This document shows, piece after piece, positions 1 to 5,096 of a stretch of DNA of 8,854 bases. Both the position numbers and the translations under genes were made by a program. The DNA comes from a bacterium. Lineage in GTDB: Bacteria; Desulfobacterota; S145-22. Position 1 is the first letter of the stretch, and the number at the start of each line of letters is the position of its first letter. The DNA lies in NCBI GenBank assembly GCA_027073795.1, contig JALTEW010000179.1, positions 1-8,854 on the forward strand, given 5' to 3'. A model generated the notes under the pieces. The model saw only the letters and a program-made list of their open reading frames with translations, did not search any database and had not been told where the DNA came from.

Positions 1-3
1 AGG

Positions 4-36
4 CCGGGTCCCTTTTAAGTTGGGACCCGGTTTTTT
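4..36 (+). terminator. Rho-independent terminator of the gene upstream of the window
   Basis: A perfect 9-bp stem (CCGGGTCCC at 4-12 with GGGACCCGG at 22-30), a 9-base loop and six T at 31-36 form a textbook intrinsic terminator. The gene it ends lies off the left edge. From the DUF1850 and TRAP permease genes that follow, that gene is probably the TAXI-family solute-binding protein (inference). The T-run ends only 12 bases before the next start codon, so no promoter fits between. The downstream genes must depend on readthrough or on a promoter farther upstream. Confidence 0.93.
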
Positions 37-48
37 AGGTAAGGCTAA

Positions 49-558
49 ATGAGGGTTAGACACAAAGTTGGGGTGATATGTCTAAGTGCTCTTTTGTTCC
101 TCGGGGCCGGTGTTCCCCCCCTGTATAGTGCCCAGCCCTTGATGCTTGTGGTGGAAACCTTTAAGGGGAAACCGCTGGTGCAAATTCCGGTCAAACAGGG
201 AGATACCTTTATCATTTATTATATCCATTCGGTGGATATCTCCCCGGTCTATGAGGTGTTTTCTGTAGATGTGAGGAAGGGAATCATCCTTTTGAGGTCC
301 TGTATGAAGATGTTCGGAGCGGGATTTGATCCCTGGGAGGCGCACGGAAAAATAATTGAAGAGAATGGATGGCTCAAGATGGTGGGGCTAAATGTTCCGC
401 TGGGGAGATTTTTGTTGAGGGTCGGGGCGCCAACGGTTGACCATACTTTAAAGATTAAGGGTATGAATATCTATTTGAGCCGCATGATTCCCGAAAAGAG
501 GGTATGGATAACGGTTTCGGGAACCCAGGACCAAGAGGCGAAGGAACGAAAGAGATGA
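49..558 (+). CDS. DUF1850 domain protein, accessory to a TAXI-type TRAP transporter
   Basis: The product has 169 residues. Residues 1-28 look like a signal peptide or signal anchor: basic MRVRHK, then a hydrophobic stretch from about 7 to 27 ending in LYSA. The exact cleavage site is unclear because no clean AxA motif is present. The rest resembles the DUF1850 family: a Y-x-HSV-x-x-SPVYEVF block (residues 58-71), then MFGAGFD (88-94), and a short beta-rich C-terminus. Family members typically sit between the TAXI solute-binding protein and the fused TRAP permease. Their molecular role is not established, and an exported or membrane-anchored helper of the permease is an inference. The start follows an AGG (37-39) and an AAGG (41-44). 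The stop overlaps the next gene's start in ATGA (555-558), so the two are probably translationally coupled. Confidence in the gene is high; its function is unknown. Confidence 0.85.
   Translation: MRVRHKVGVICLSALLFLGAGVPPLYSAQPLMLVVETFKGKPLVQIPVKQGDTFIIYYIHSVDISPVYEVFSVDVRKGIILLRSCMKMFGAGFDPWEAHGKIIEENGWLKMVGLNVPLGRFLLRVGAPTVDHTLKIKGMNIYLSRMIPEKRVWITVSGTQDQEAKERKR
541..558 (+). promoter_or_regulatory. Shine-Dalgarno and ATGA stop/start overlap that set the TRAP permease start
   Basis: AAGGA at 541-545 lies nine bases before the ATG at 555. That ATG shares four bases (ATGA, 555-558) with the stop codon of the DUF1850 gene. This is the classic arrangement for translational coupling. It favours 555 over the earlier in-frame ATG at 504, which would add 17 hydrophilic residues encoded entirely inside the upstream gene. 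Confidence 0.8.
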
Positions 559-2513
559 ATGAAGGTGTTAAAGAACAGCAGCTCCAAGAACAAACCGAAG
601 GGCTTAAGGTTAACAAGAGAACCTTTGTGGGAGGTATGAAGGTTATTGTGACAATTGTTGCTGTGGCGCTCTCTCTCTTTCAACTCTATACGGCAGGGAT
701 TAGGCCTCTTTCGGCGATTTACCAGCGATCTATTCATATAACCTTGATTCTCATCCTTACCTTTTTGATTTTTCCCATGTTTAAGCGAGGTTCCAAAACA
801 GAAAGGGATATTTATTTCTGGATAGATGTCCTTTTTGTCCTTCTGACCCTGGGTGCCGGACTCTACATATTTTTAAATTATGGCAGCATTATGGAACGCC
901 AGGGGGATTGGACCCGGACGGACCTCTTCTGGGGGTGTGTCGCCACTATTTTGGTCCTCGAGGCATGCAGGAGGACCATCGGGCCGGTGTTGAGCATCAT
1001 TGGGATTCTGTTTATCCTCTATGCCTATTTTGGTCCTTACATGCCGGAGGCACTGGCCCACCGCCCATACAGCCTGGAAAGGATTGTGACCCTTCTTTAC
1101 CTGACGACGGAAGGGATTTTTGGCCTCCCCCTGGGGGTAGCTGCCACGTTTGTTTTTATATTTGTATTGTTCGGGTCGTTTATGGAGAAAACCGGTGGAG
1201 GGAATTTCTTCATCGACCTTGCCTATTCTCTGACGGGTCGGATGACGGGGGGGCCTGCCAAGACAGCGGTGCTTGCCAGCGGGTTTATGGGGTCGGTTTC
1301 GGGCAGTGCTATTGCCAATGTCGTGACCACGGGAACCTTTACCATCCCAATGATGAAAAAGATCGGGTACAAATCCCATATCGCTGGGGCTGTGGAGGCA
1401 GCCGCTTCGACGGGCGGTCAGTTGATGCCGCCGATTATGGGGGCAGGCGCCTTTCTCATGGCCGAGTTTACCAATACTCCTTATATTCACATCATCAAGA
1501 TCGCCCTGATCCCTGCCATTCTCTATTACCTGACTGTTTTGTTCTTTGTCCATTTCGAGGCAAAGAAAATGGGCTTTTCCGGTTTGGATAAGAGCCAGCT
1601 TCCCAAGTTGGGGGAGACGGTTAAAAAGGGATTGCACTTTCTTGTCCCCCTGGCTGTTTTGATTTATGTCCTGGTCAACAACTACAGCCCCATGATGGCG
1701 GGATTTATCGCGGTTGTTTCCGTCTTTGTGATTGCCATGATCAGGCGGGCCACGCGGATGAACCTGAAGGATATCATTGATGCCTTGGAATTGGGTGCCA
1801 AAAATGCCGTTACCGTTTCCGTTGCGTGCGCCGCCGCGGGCATTGTTGTGGGTATGGTTAGCCTGACGGGAATGGGCTTGAAGTTCTCGAGCTTTGTCGT
1901 TTCCCTCTCACATGGCATCCCCCTGCTTGCCATCCTGCTTATTGGTCTTGCCTCCTTAGTTTTGGGAATGGGGTTACCGGTTACCGCCTCTTATATCGTT
2001 TTGGTCATTCTGGCGGGGCCTGCTCTGACCAATATGGGCATTGCGCTGGTCACGGCGCACATGATTGTTTTTTGGTACAGCCAGGATGCCAATGTCACGC
2101 CCCCCGTGTCGCTGGCTTCCTTTGCCGCTGCCGGGGTGGCGGGGGCGAATCCCATGCGGTGTGCCTTTGCGTCTTGGAAGATTGCCAAGGGGCTTTATAT
2201 CATTCCTATTATTATGGCGTATCAACCCCTGTTGCTCAACGGCCCCTTCTGGGAGGTTGTGCGAACGATTGTGTTTGCCGCTTTTGGCTTAATTGCCTTC
2301 ACGGCCTTTATGGAAGCCTACCTTTTTCACCGCACGAATTTGATAGAATGGTTCTTGCTGGGGGCCGCTTCTCTGTTGATGTTTTTGACGGATCTGAAGA
2401 CAGATATTGCGGGGGGCGTGCTTTTTGTTTTGGTCATCATTACCCAGAAGTCTTTGTGGAAAGAGGAATGGCAGGGGTTTTGGGGGATGCGATTCAGAAA
2501 AAAGCCTGAATAA
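555..2513 (+). CDS. TRAP transporter fused permease, 4TM/12TM (DctQ-DctM fusion) type
   Basis: This 652-residue integral membrane protein (counted from the ATG at 555) is the fused small-plus-large permease of a tripartite ATP-independent periplasmic transporter. It takes up a substrate with an ion gradient, using a periplasmic binding protein. The first 35 or so residues are polar and cytoplasmic. About four membrane helices (DctQ-like part) follow, and then the DctM-like part with many helices. Family hallmarks seen are GFMGSVSGSAIANV (243-256) and TGGQLMPPIMGAGAF (286-300). A second, similar half contains GLPVTASYIV and SQDANVTPPVSLASFAAAG. The C-terminal part (YIIPIIMAYQPLLLNG and later helices) matches the extended tail of this fusion class. 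The DUF1850 neighbour points to a TAXI-type system. The substrate cannot be read from the sequence; some TAXI systems carry dicarboxylates or glutamate, but that should not be assumed here. The gene is intact, with length typical of the class. Confidence 0.93.
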   Translation: MNEGVKEQQLQEQTEGLKVNKRTFVGGMKVIVTIVAVALSLFQLYTAGIRPLSAIYQRSIHITLILILTFLIFPMFKRGSKTERDIYFWIDVLFVLLTLGAGLYIFLNYGSIMERQGDWTRTDLFWGCVATILVLEACRRTIGPVLSIIGILFILYAYFGPYMPEALAHRPYSLERIVTLLYLTTEGIFGLPLGVAATFVFIFVLFGSFMEKTGGGNFFIDLAYSLTGRMTGGPAKTAVLASGFMGSVSGSAIANVVTTGTFTIPMMKKIGYKSHIAGAVEAAASTGGQLMPPIMGAGAFLMAEFTNTPYIHIIKIALIPAILYYLTVLFFVHFEAKKMGFSGLDKSQLPKLGETVKKGLHFLVPLAVLIYVLVNNYSPMMAGFIAVVSVFVIAMIRRATRMNLKDIIDALELGAKNAVTVSVACAAAGIVVGMVSLTGMGLKFSSFVVSLSHGIPLLAILLIGLASLVLGMGLPVTASYIVLVILAGPALTNMGIALVTAHMIVFWYSQDANVTPPVSLASFAAAGVAGANPMRCAFASWKIAKGLYIIPIIMAYQPLLLNGPFWEVVRTIVFAAFGLIAFTAFMEAYLFHRTNLIEWFLLGAASLLMFLTDLKTDIAGGVLFVLVIITQKSLWKEEWQGFWGMRFRKKPE

Positions 2514-2561
2514 CAGAGGGCTTAACTCTTTTTGGTTTGAGAAATCCAAGGCATACAAGGC

Positions 2562-2590
2562 TTGACAGCAACCTTCAGGGTTGATAGCTT
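2562..2590 (+). promoter_or_regulatory. Possible weak sigma-70 promoter for the 109-residue gene
   Basis: A perfect -35 hexamer TTGACA (2562-2567) is followed after 17 bases by TAGCTT (2585-2590), which matches the -10 consensus at only three of six positions. The spacer contains a small dyad, CAACC (2569-2573) with GGTTG (2579-2583), which could be an operator or chance. Transcription would begin about 24 bases before the ATG at 2621. Confidence 0.35.
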
Positions 2591-2620
2591 TGACATCATG
2601 AAAATCACTGAGAGGTTGCG

Positions 2621-2950
2621 ATGAAAGAAGGGTTATTGCTATATCTTACTCAGAACAAAATGTGCAATGAGGAACAGTTGGAACGCTTTGTTGAACTGAA
2701 CGGTCTTTCCGGGGTTCCCGTTGTGGTAACGGGGCAGGCGGAAGGCACCCTTAATTTTTACGAGGCCTACAGGGAGCTTGGGAAAAAAGGGGTGGATATC
2801 GTTGAATGTTTTTCTGCCAGGATTAATGAAAAAGGGGATTTGGAGCTCCTGAAATCCAACATCACCCTGCCCACTGGAATTGACCTGCTGAAATTTTGCA
2901 AGCCAGAGGAACTGGGCCTTATAGGAGAAATGGACCAGAAAAGTGTCTGA
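2621..2950 (+). CDS. Unrecognised small soluble protein, 109 residues
   Basis: I do not recognise this protein. It has 109 residues, no signal peptide and no membrane segment, and its composition alternates hydrophobic and charged residues as in a small folded alpha/beta domain. Visible features are an amphipathic N-terminal region with NEEQLERFVELNG (16-28), a beta-like VPVVVTG (32-38), then LNFYEAYRELGKKGVDIVE (44-62), three scattered cysteines (15, 63, 93) and a C-terminal KFCKPEELGLIGEMD (91-105). The cysteines form no metal-binding spacing. The start is supported by GAGAGG (2610-2615) five bases before the ATG. It stands apart from both neighbours: 107 bases after the TRAP permease and 77 bases before rplM. 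Its codon use looks like that of its neighbours. It is very likely a real gene; its function is unknown, and its position beside rplM alone does not imply a ribosomal role. Confidence 0.75.
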   Translation: MKEGLLLYLTQNKMCNEEQLERFVELNGLSGVPVVVTGQAEGTLNFYEAYRELGKKGVDIVECFSARINEKGDLELLKSNITLPTGIDLLKFCKPEELGLIGEMDQKSV

Positions 2951-2966
2951 AGCCGCTTCTAAAGGG

Positions 2967-2995
2967 TTGACATTCGTGTACATTTGATGTAGAGA
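2967..2995 (+). promoter_or_regulatory. Probable promoter of the rplM-rpsI operon
   Basis: A perfect TTGACA (2967-2972) lies 16 bases after the stop of the preceding gene. With 17-base spacing the -10 would be TAGAGA (2990-2995), three matches of six. The -35 is strong and the -10 poor. This would give a leader of about 25 bases before the rplM ATG, with the purine-rich AAGAAGGGCGGGG Shine-Dalgarno region at 3011-3023. The leader looks too short for an elaborate r-protein-binding structure. Confidence 0.5.
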
Positions 2996-3027
2996 GAACT
3001 TTTAACAATAAAGAAGGGCGGGGAATA

Positions 3028-3471
3028 ATGAAGAAGACAACGGTACTGAAGCCTGACGAGGTTGAGAAGGGCTGGGTTTTGATCGATGCGGAGGGGAAAA
3101 TTTTAGGGAAGATGGCAACCGAGATTGCGGCGATTCTCCGTGGGAAGACAAAACCTACCTATGCACCCCATATGGATGTGGGTGATTTTGTGGTGGTCGT
3201 TAACGCTGAAAAGGTTGAACTAACGGGGCGCAAGTGGTCTCAGAAAATGTATTACCATCATTCAGGGTATCCCGGTGGCATTAAGTCAATTTCCGCCGAG
3301 AAGTTACGTCAGAAACGGCCGGAAGATATTATTCGCAAGGCCGTTTGGGGAATGCTTCCAAAAAACAGGTTGGGCAGGAAATTGATAAAAAAGTTGAAGG
3401 TATATGCGGGTCCTGAGCACCCCCATGGGGCGCAGAAGCCGGAACCCGTTCGAGCAGAGAGGGGAGTATAA
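3028..3471 (+). CDS. rplM: 50S ribosomal protein L13
   Basis: This protein of the large ribosomal subunit binds 23S rRNA early in assembly. Its 147 residues compare with 142 in Escherichia coli. Recognisable features are the N-terminal W-x-x-IDAEGKILGKMAT segment (16-31), LRGKTKPTYAPHMDVGD (37-53), the TGRKW loop (66-70), YYHHSGYPGG (75-84) and the family signature AVWGMLPKNRLGR (105-117) followed by KLKVYAG (122-128). The C-terminus is a few residues longer than in E. coli and ends in a charged tail. It is the first gene of the conserved rplM-rpsI pair, with only three bases between its stop and the rpsI start, so the two proteins are made together. In E. coli, L13 represses its own operon; nothing in the short leader here shows whether that holds. 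Confidence 0.98.
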   Translation: MKKTTVLKPDEVEKGWVLIDAEGKILGKMATEIAAILRGKTKPTYAPHMDVGDFVVVVNAEKVELTGRKWSQKMYYHHSGYPGGIKSISAEKLRQKRPEDIIRKAVWGMLPKNRLGRKLIKKLKVYAGPEHPHGAQKPEPVRAERGV

Positions 3472-3474
3472 GGT

Positions 3475-3864
3475 ATGGCACAGCACTATTATGCGACGGG
3501 AAGACGCAAGGCCTCCGTGGCACGTGTTTGGATGCAGGAGGGGAATGGACAGATTATCATCAACAGTCGGCCCGCGGATGAATACTTCGGGACGGAATCG
3601 GGGCGCACAGTCATTCAGCAACCCTTTGAAATTACGGGGACTGTGGGTAAATTTGATGTCATGGTTAACGTCCGGGGGGGGGGCACAACGGGTCAGGCGG
3701 GGGCAATTCGCCACGGCATTACACGGGCCCTGATGGCGTATGACACGACACTTCGCGCGCCTTTGAAAAAAGCTGGGTTTGTCCGGCGCGACCCCAGGGT
3801 GAAAGAGCGCAAAAAATATGGACAACGGGGCGCCCGTGCCAGATTCCAATTTTCAAAACGTTAA
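3475..3864 (+). CDS. rpsI: 30S ribosomal protein S9
   Basis: This small-subunit protein sits in the head of the 30S particle. In known ribosomes its C-terminal tail reaches the P-site tRNA anticodon loop. Its 129 residues are standard for the family. Seen are the N-terminal YYATGRRKASVARV (5-18), the signature GGGTTGQAGAIRHGITRAL (68-86), the basic segment DPRVKERKKYGQRGARARFQ (106-125) and the invariant C-terminal SKR. The ribosome-binding site is GAGAGGGGAG (3457-3466), inside the end of rplM, eight bases before the ATG. The conserved GGG triplet is encoded within an uninterrupted run of ten G (3674-3683). The reading frame is intact as given. Confidence 0.98.
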   Translation: MAQHYYATGRRKASVARVWMQEGNGQIIINSRPADEYFGTESGRTVIQQPFEITGTVGKFDVMVNVRGGGTTGQAGAIRHGITRALMAYDTTLRAPLKKAGFVRRDPRVKERKKYGQRGARARFQFSKR

Positions 3865-3874
3865 AGTGGGTATT

Positions 3875-3902
3875 AAAGGGGGGCCTTACAGGCTCCCTTT
3901 TT
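3875..3902 (+). terminator. Rho-independent terminator of rplM-rpsI
   Basis: Eleven bases after the rpsI stop, an A-rich and G-rich arm (AAAGGGGGGCCT) pairs with AGGCTCCCTTTTT across a TAC loop. One G is bulged and there is a G-U pair. The stem runs directly into five T. The position and shape are right for ending the ribosomal operon. Confidence 0.85.
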
Positions 3903-3920
3903 GATAAATGTGCATCAAGA

Positions 3921-3992
3921 GATTAGGTAGGAGGTAGAATGTAGAAGGAAAAACCTTAAACACCCCTTCGACCTAATACCTTCAATCTAATA
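3921..3992. repeat. Imperfect long inverted repeat built from 7-base units
   Basis: Two 27-28 base arms (3921-3948 and 3965-3992) face each other across a 16-base A-rich loop. Aligned base by base, 20 of 27 positions are complementary, and two more would form G-U pairs in RNA. Each arm divides into four heptamers: GATTAGG, TAGGAGG, TAGAATG and TAGAAGG on the left; on the complement of the right arm, TATTAGA, TTGAAGG, TATTAGG and TCGAAGG. The right arm also reads as a 14-base direct repeat with 12 of 14 matches. It lies between the rpsI terminator and the argC ribosome-binding site, codes for nothing and has no T-run, so it is not a simple terminator. It resembles a dispersed intergenic palindromic repeat, but only one copy is in the window. 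Confidence 0.65.
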
Positions 3993-4008
3993 CTTGTAGG
4001 AAAGGACC

Positions 4009-5046
4009 ATGATTAAGGTTGGAATTGTCGGGGGTTCCGGTTATACGGGGCTTCAGCTTGTTGCGTTGCTTTCAGGCCATCCGGAAGCGGAAGTTGTGTG
4101 GGTATCATCCCGGAAATTTGCGGGACACCCCATCCATGAGACCTTTGGGGCCCTTCGGAATCTCACGGACCTGACGTTTATCAATTTTACCCCTGATCTA
4201 TTAGATGATGTGGATGTCGTTTTTACAGCGGTTCCTCACGGTCAGGCCATGGGAATTGTGGCACAGATTGCCAGAGTGGGCAGGCGCGTCATCGATTTGA
4301 GTGCCGATTTCAGATTTCGGGACATTCGCCTGTACGAGCAGACCTACCAGAGTCATCTGGCACCTGAACTGGCGCGGGAGGCTGTTTACGGCCTGCCTGA
4401 GCTTTTTTACGATGCGATAAAGGATGCCCGCGTGATAGGAAACCCGGGTTGCTATCCCACCTCGGCCATTTTAGCGGCGGTGCCTATCCTTAAGGGCGCC
4501 CTTCATGTACCGGGAAGTCCCTTGATTGTCGATTCAAAATCCGGGGTAAGTGGTGCGGGAAGGGGCCTGAGTCTTACAACTCTCTTTTGTGAGGTGGATG
4601 AGGGATTGATGCCTTACAAGGTTTTGGCTCATCGTCACCAGCCTGAAATCGCCTCCATTCTGCAATCAACCGCCGAGGCGGTAGGAGATGTCTATTTTGT
4701 GCCTCACCTTGTTCCCATGAATCGTGGTATTGTCAGTACCGTTTATCTCCCTCTGAAGAGGGAAATGGATAAGAGGGATATTCAGGTCCTCTACGAGGCG
4801 TTTTACAGGGACAAGCCGTTTATCAGGGTGCTCCCTGAAGGGGTATTCCCCTCGACCCATCATGTGCGGGGGAGCAATTATTGTGATATCGGTCTGGCTC
4901 TTTCCCCGGATGGCAAGCTGGCAGTGGTGATGACGGCCATCGATAACCTTATCAAAGGTGCCTCCGGGCAGGCGGTTCAGAACATGAATATCATGATGGG
5001 ACTGGATGAGTCCATGGGGTTACAGACAGTCCCTCTTTTCCCTTAG
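4009..5046 (+). CDS. argC: N-acetyl-gamma-glutamyl-phosphate reductase
   Basis: ArgC catalyses the third step of arginine biosynthesis: NADPH-dependent reduction of N-acetyl-glutamyl-5-phosphate to the semialdehyde, in the cytoplasm. The 345 residues match the usual length. The N-terminal nucleotide-binding motif is GIVGGSGYTGLQL (5-17). The catalytic cysteine is Cys148 in GNPGCYPTSA (144-153). The substrate and dimerisation domain carries SKSGVSGAGR (176-185) and the conserved HRHQPEI (208-214), which includes the likely catalytic histidine. The C-terminal IDNLIKGASGQAVQNMNIM is typical of the family. The start is supported by AGGA at 3998-4001, seven bases before the ATG. It follows the ribosomal operon but lies beyond its terminator and a palindromic repeat. 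I see no clear promoter of its own. No other arg gene is in the window. Confidence 0.97.
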   Translation: MIKVGIVGGSGYTGLQLVALLSGHPEAEVVWVSSRKFAGHPIHETFGALRNLTDLTFINFTPDLLDDVDVVFTAVPHGQAMGIVAQIARVGRRVIDLSADFRFRDIRLYEQTYQSHLAPELAREAVYGLPELFYDAIKDARVIGNPGCYPTSAILAAVPILKGALHVPGSPLIVDSKSGVSGAGRGLSLTTLFCEVDEGLMPYKVLAHRHQPEIASILQSTAEAVGDVYFVPHLVPMNRGIVSTVYLPLKREMDKRDIQVLYEAFYRDKPFIRVLPEGVFPSTHHVRGSNYCDIGLALSPDGKLAVVMTAIDNLIKGASGQAVQNMNIMMGLDESMGLQTVPLFP

Positions 5047-5062
5047 GGATTGGCCGATTCCC

Positions 5063-5090
5063 TTGTGATTTTGCCCCTGGTGGGTATAAT
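5063..5090 (+). promoter_or_regulatory. Candidate mutS promoter with a perfect -10 box
   Basis: TATAAT at 5085-5090 matches the sigma-70 -10 consensus exactly. TTGTGA at 5063-5068 matches the -35 box at four of six positions, with 16-base spacing. Transcription would start about seven bases after the -10, at or next to the first base of the mutS GTG at 5097. That would make the message leaderless. Confidence 0.5.
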
Positions 5091-5096
5091 ACTTCC

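Noticed and set aside
504..554. A longer N-terminus for the TRAP permease, starting at the ATG at 504.
   Set aside because: The added 17 residues lie wholly within the DUF1850 gene and are Gly/Pro-rich and polar. The ATG at 555 has a better ribosome-binding site and the ATGA overlap.
873..1637. Long open frames on both strands inside the TRAP permease, for example 873-1637 (-) and 908-1591 (+).
   Set aside because: They fully overlap a gene with clear family motifs. Their products are rich in His, Pro, Arg and Gly, as expected of wrong-frame translations.
2514..2540. A possible terminator after the TRAP permease (AGAG and CTCT followed by T).
   Set aside because: The stem is only four base pairs with a seven-base loop, too weak to call.
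2598..2624. An eight-codon reading frame whose stop overlaps the start of the 109-residue gene, resembling a coupled leader peptide.
   Set aside because: It has no ribosome-binding site and no regulatory codon run, and it contains the Shine-Dalgarno of the real gene. Chance explains it.
3304..3849. A 181-codon minus-strand open frame antisense to rplM-rpsI.
   Set aside because: It lies opposite two certain ribosomal protein genes, resembles no family, and is a shadow of their codon bias.
3967..3993. A possible argC promoter (TTCGAC and TAATAC).
   Set aside because: The hexamers match poorly at 15-base spacing, and both fall inside the heptamer repeat, which explains the recurrent TAATAC by itself.
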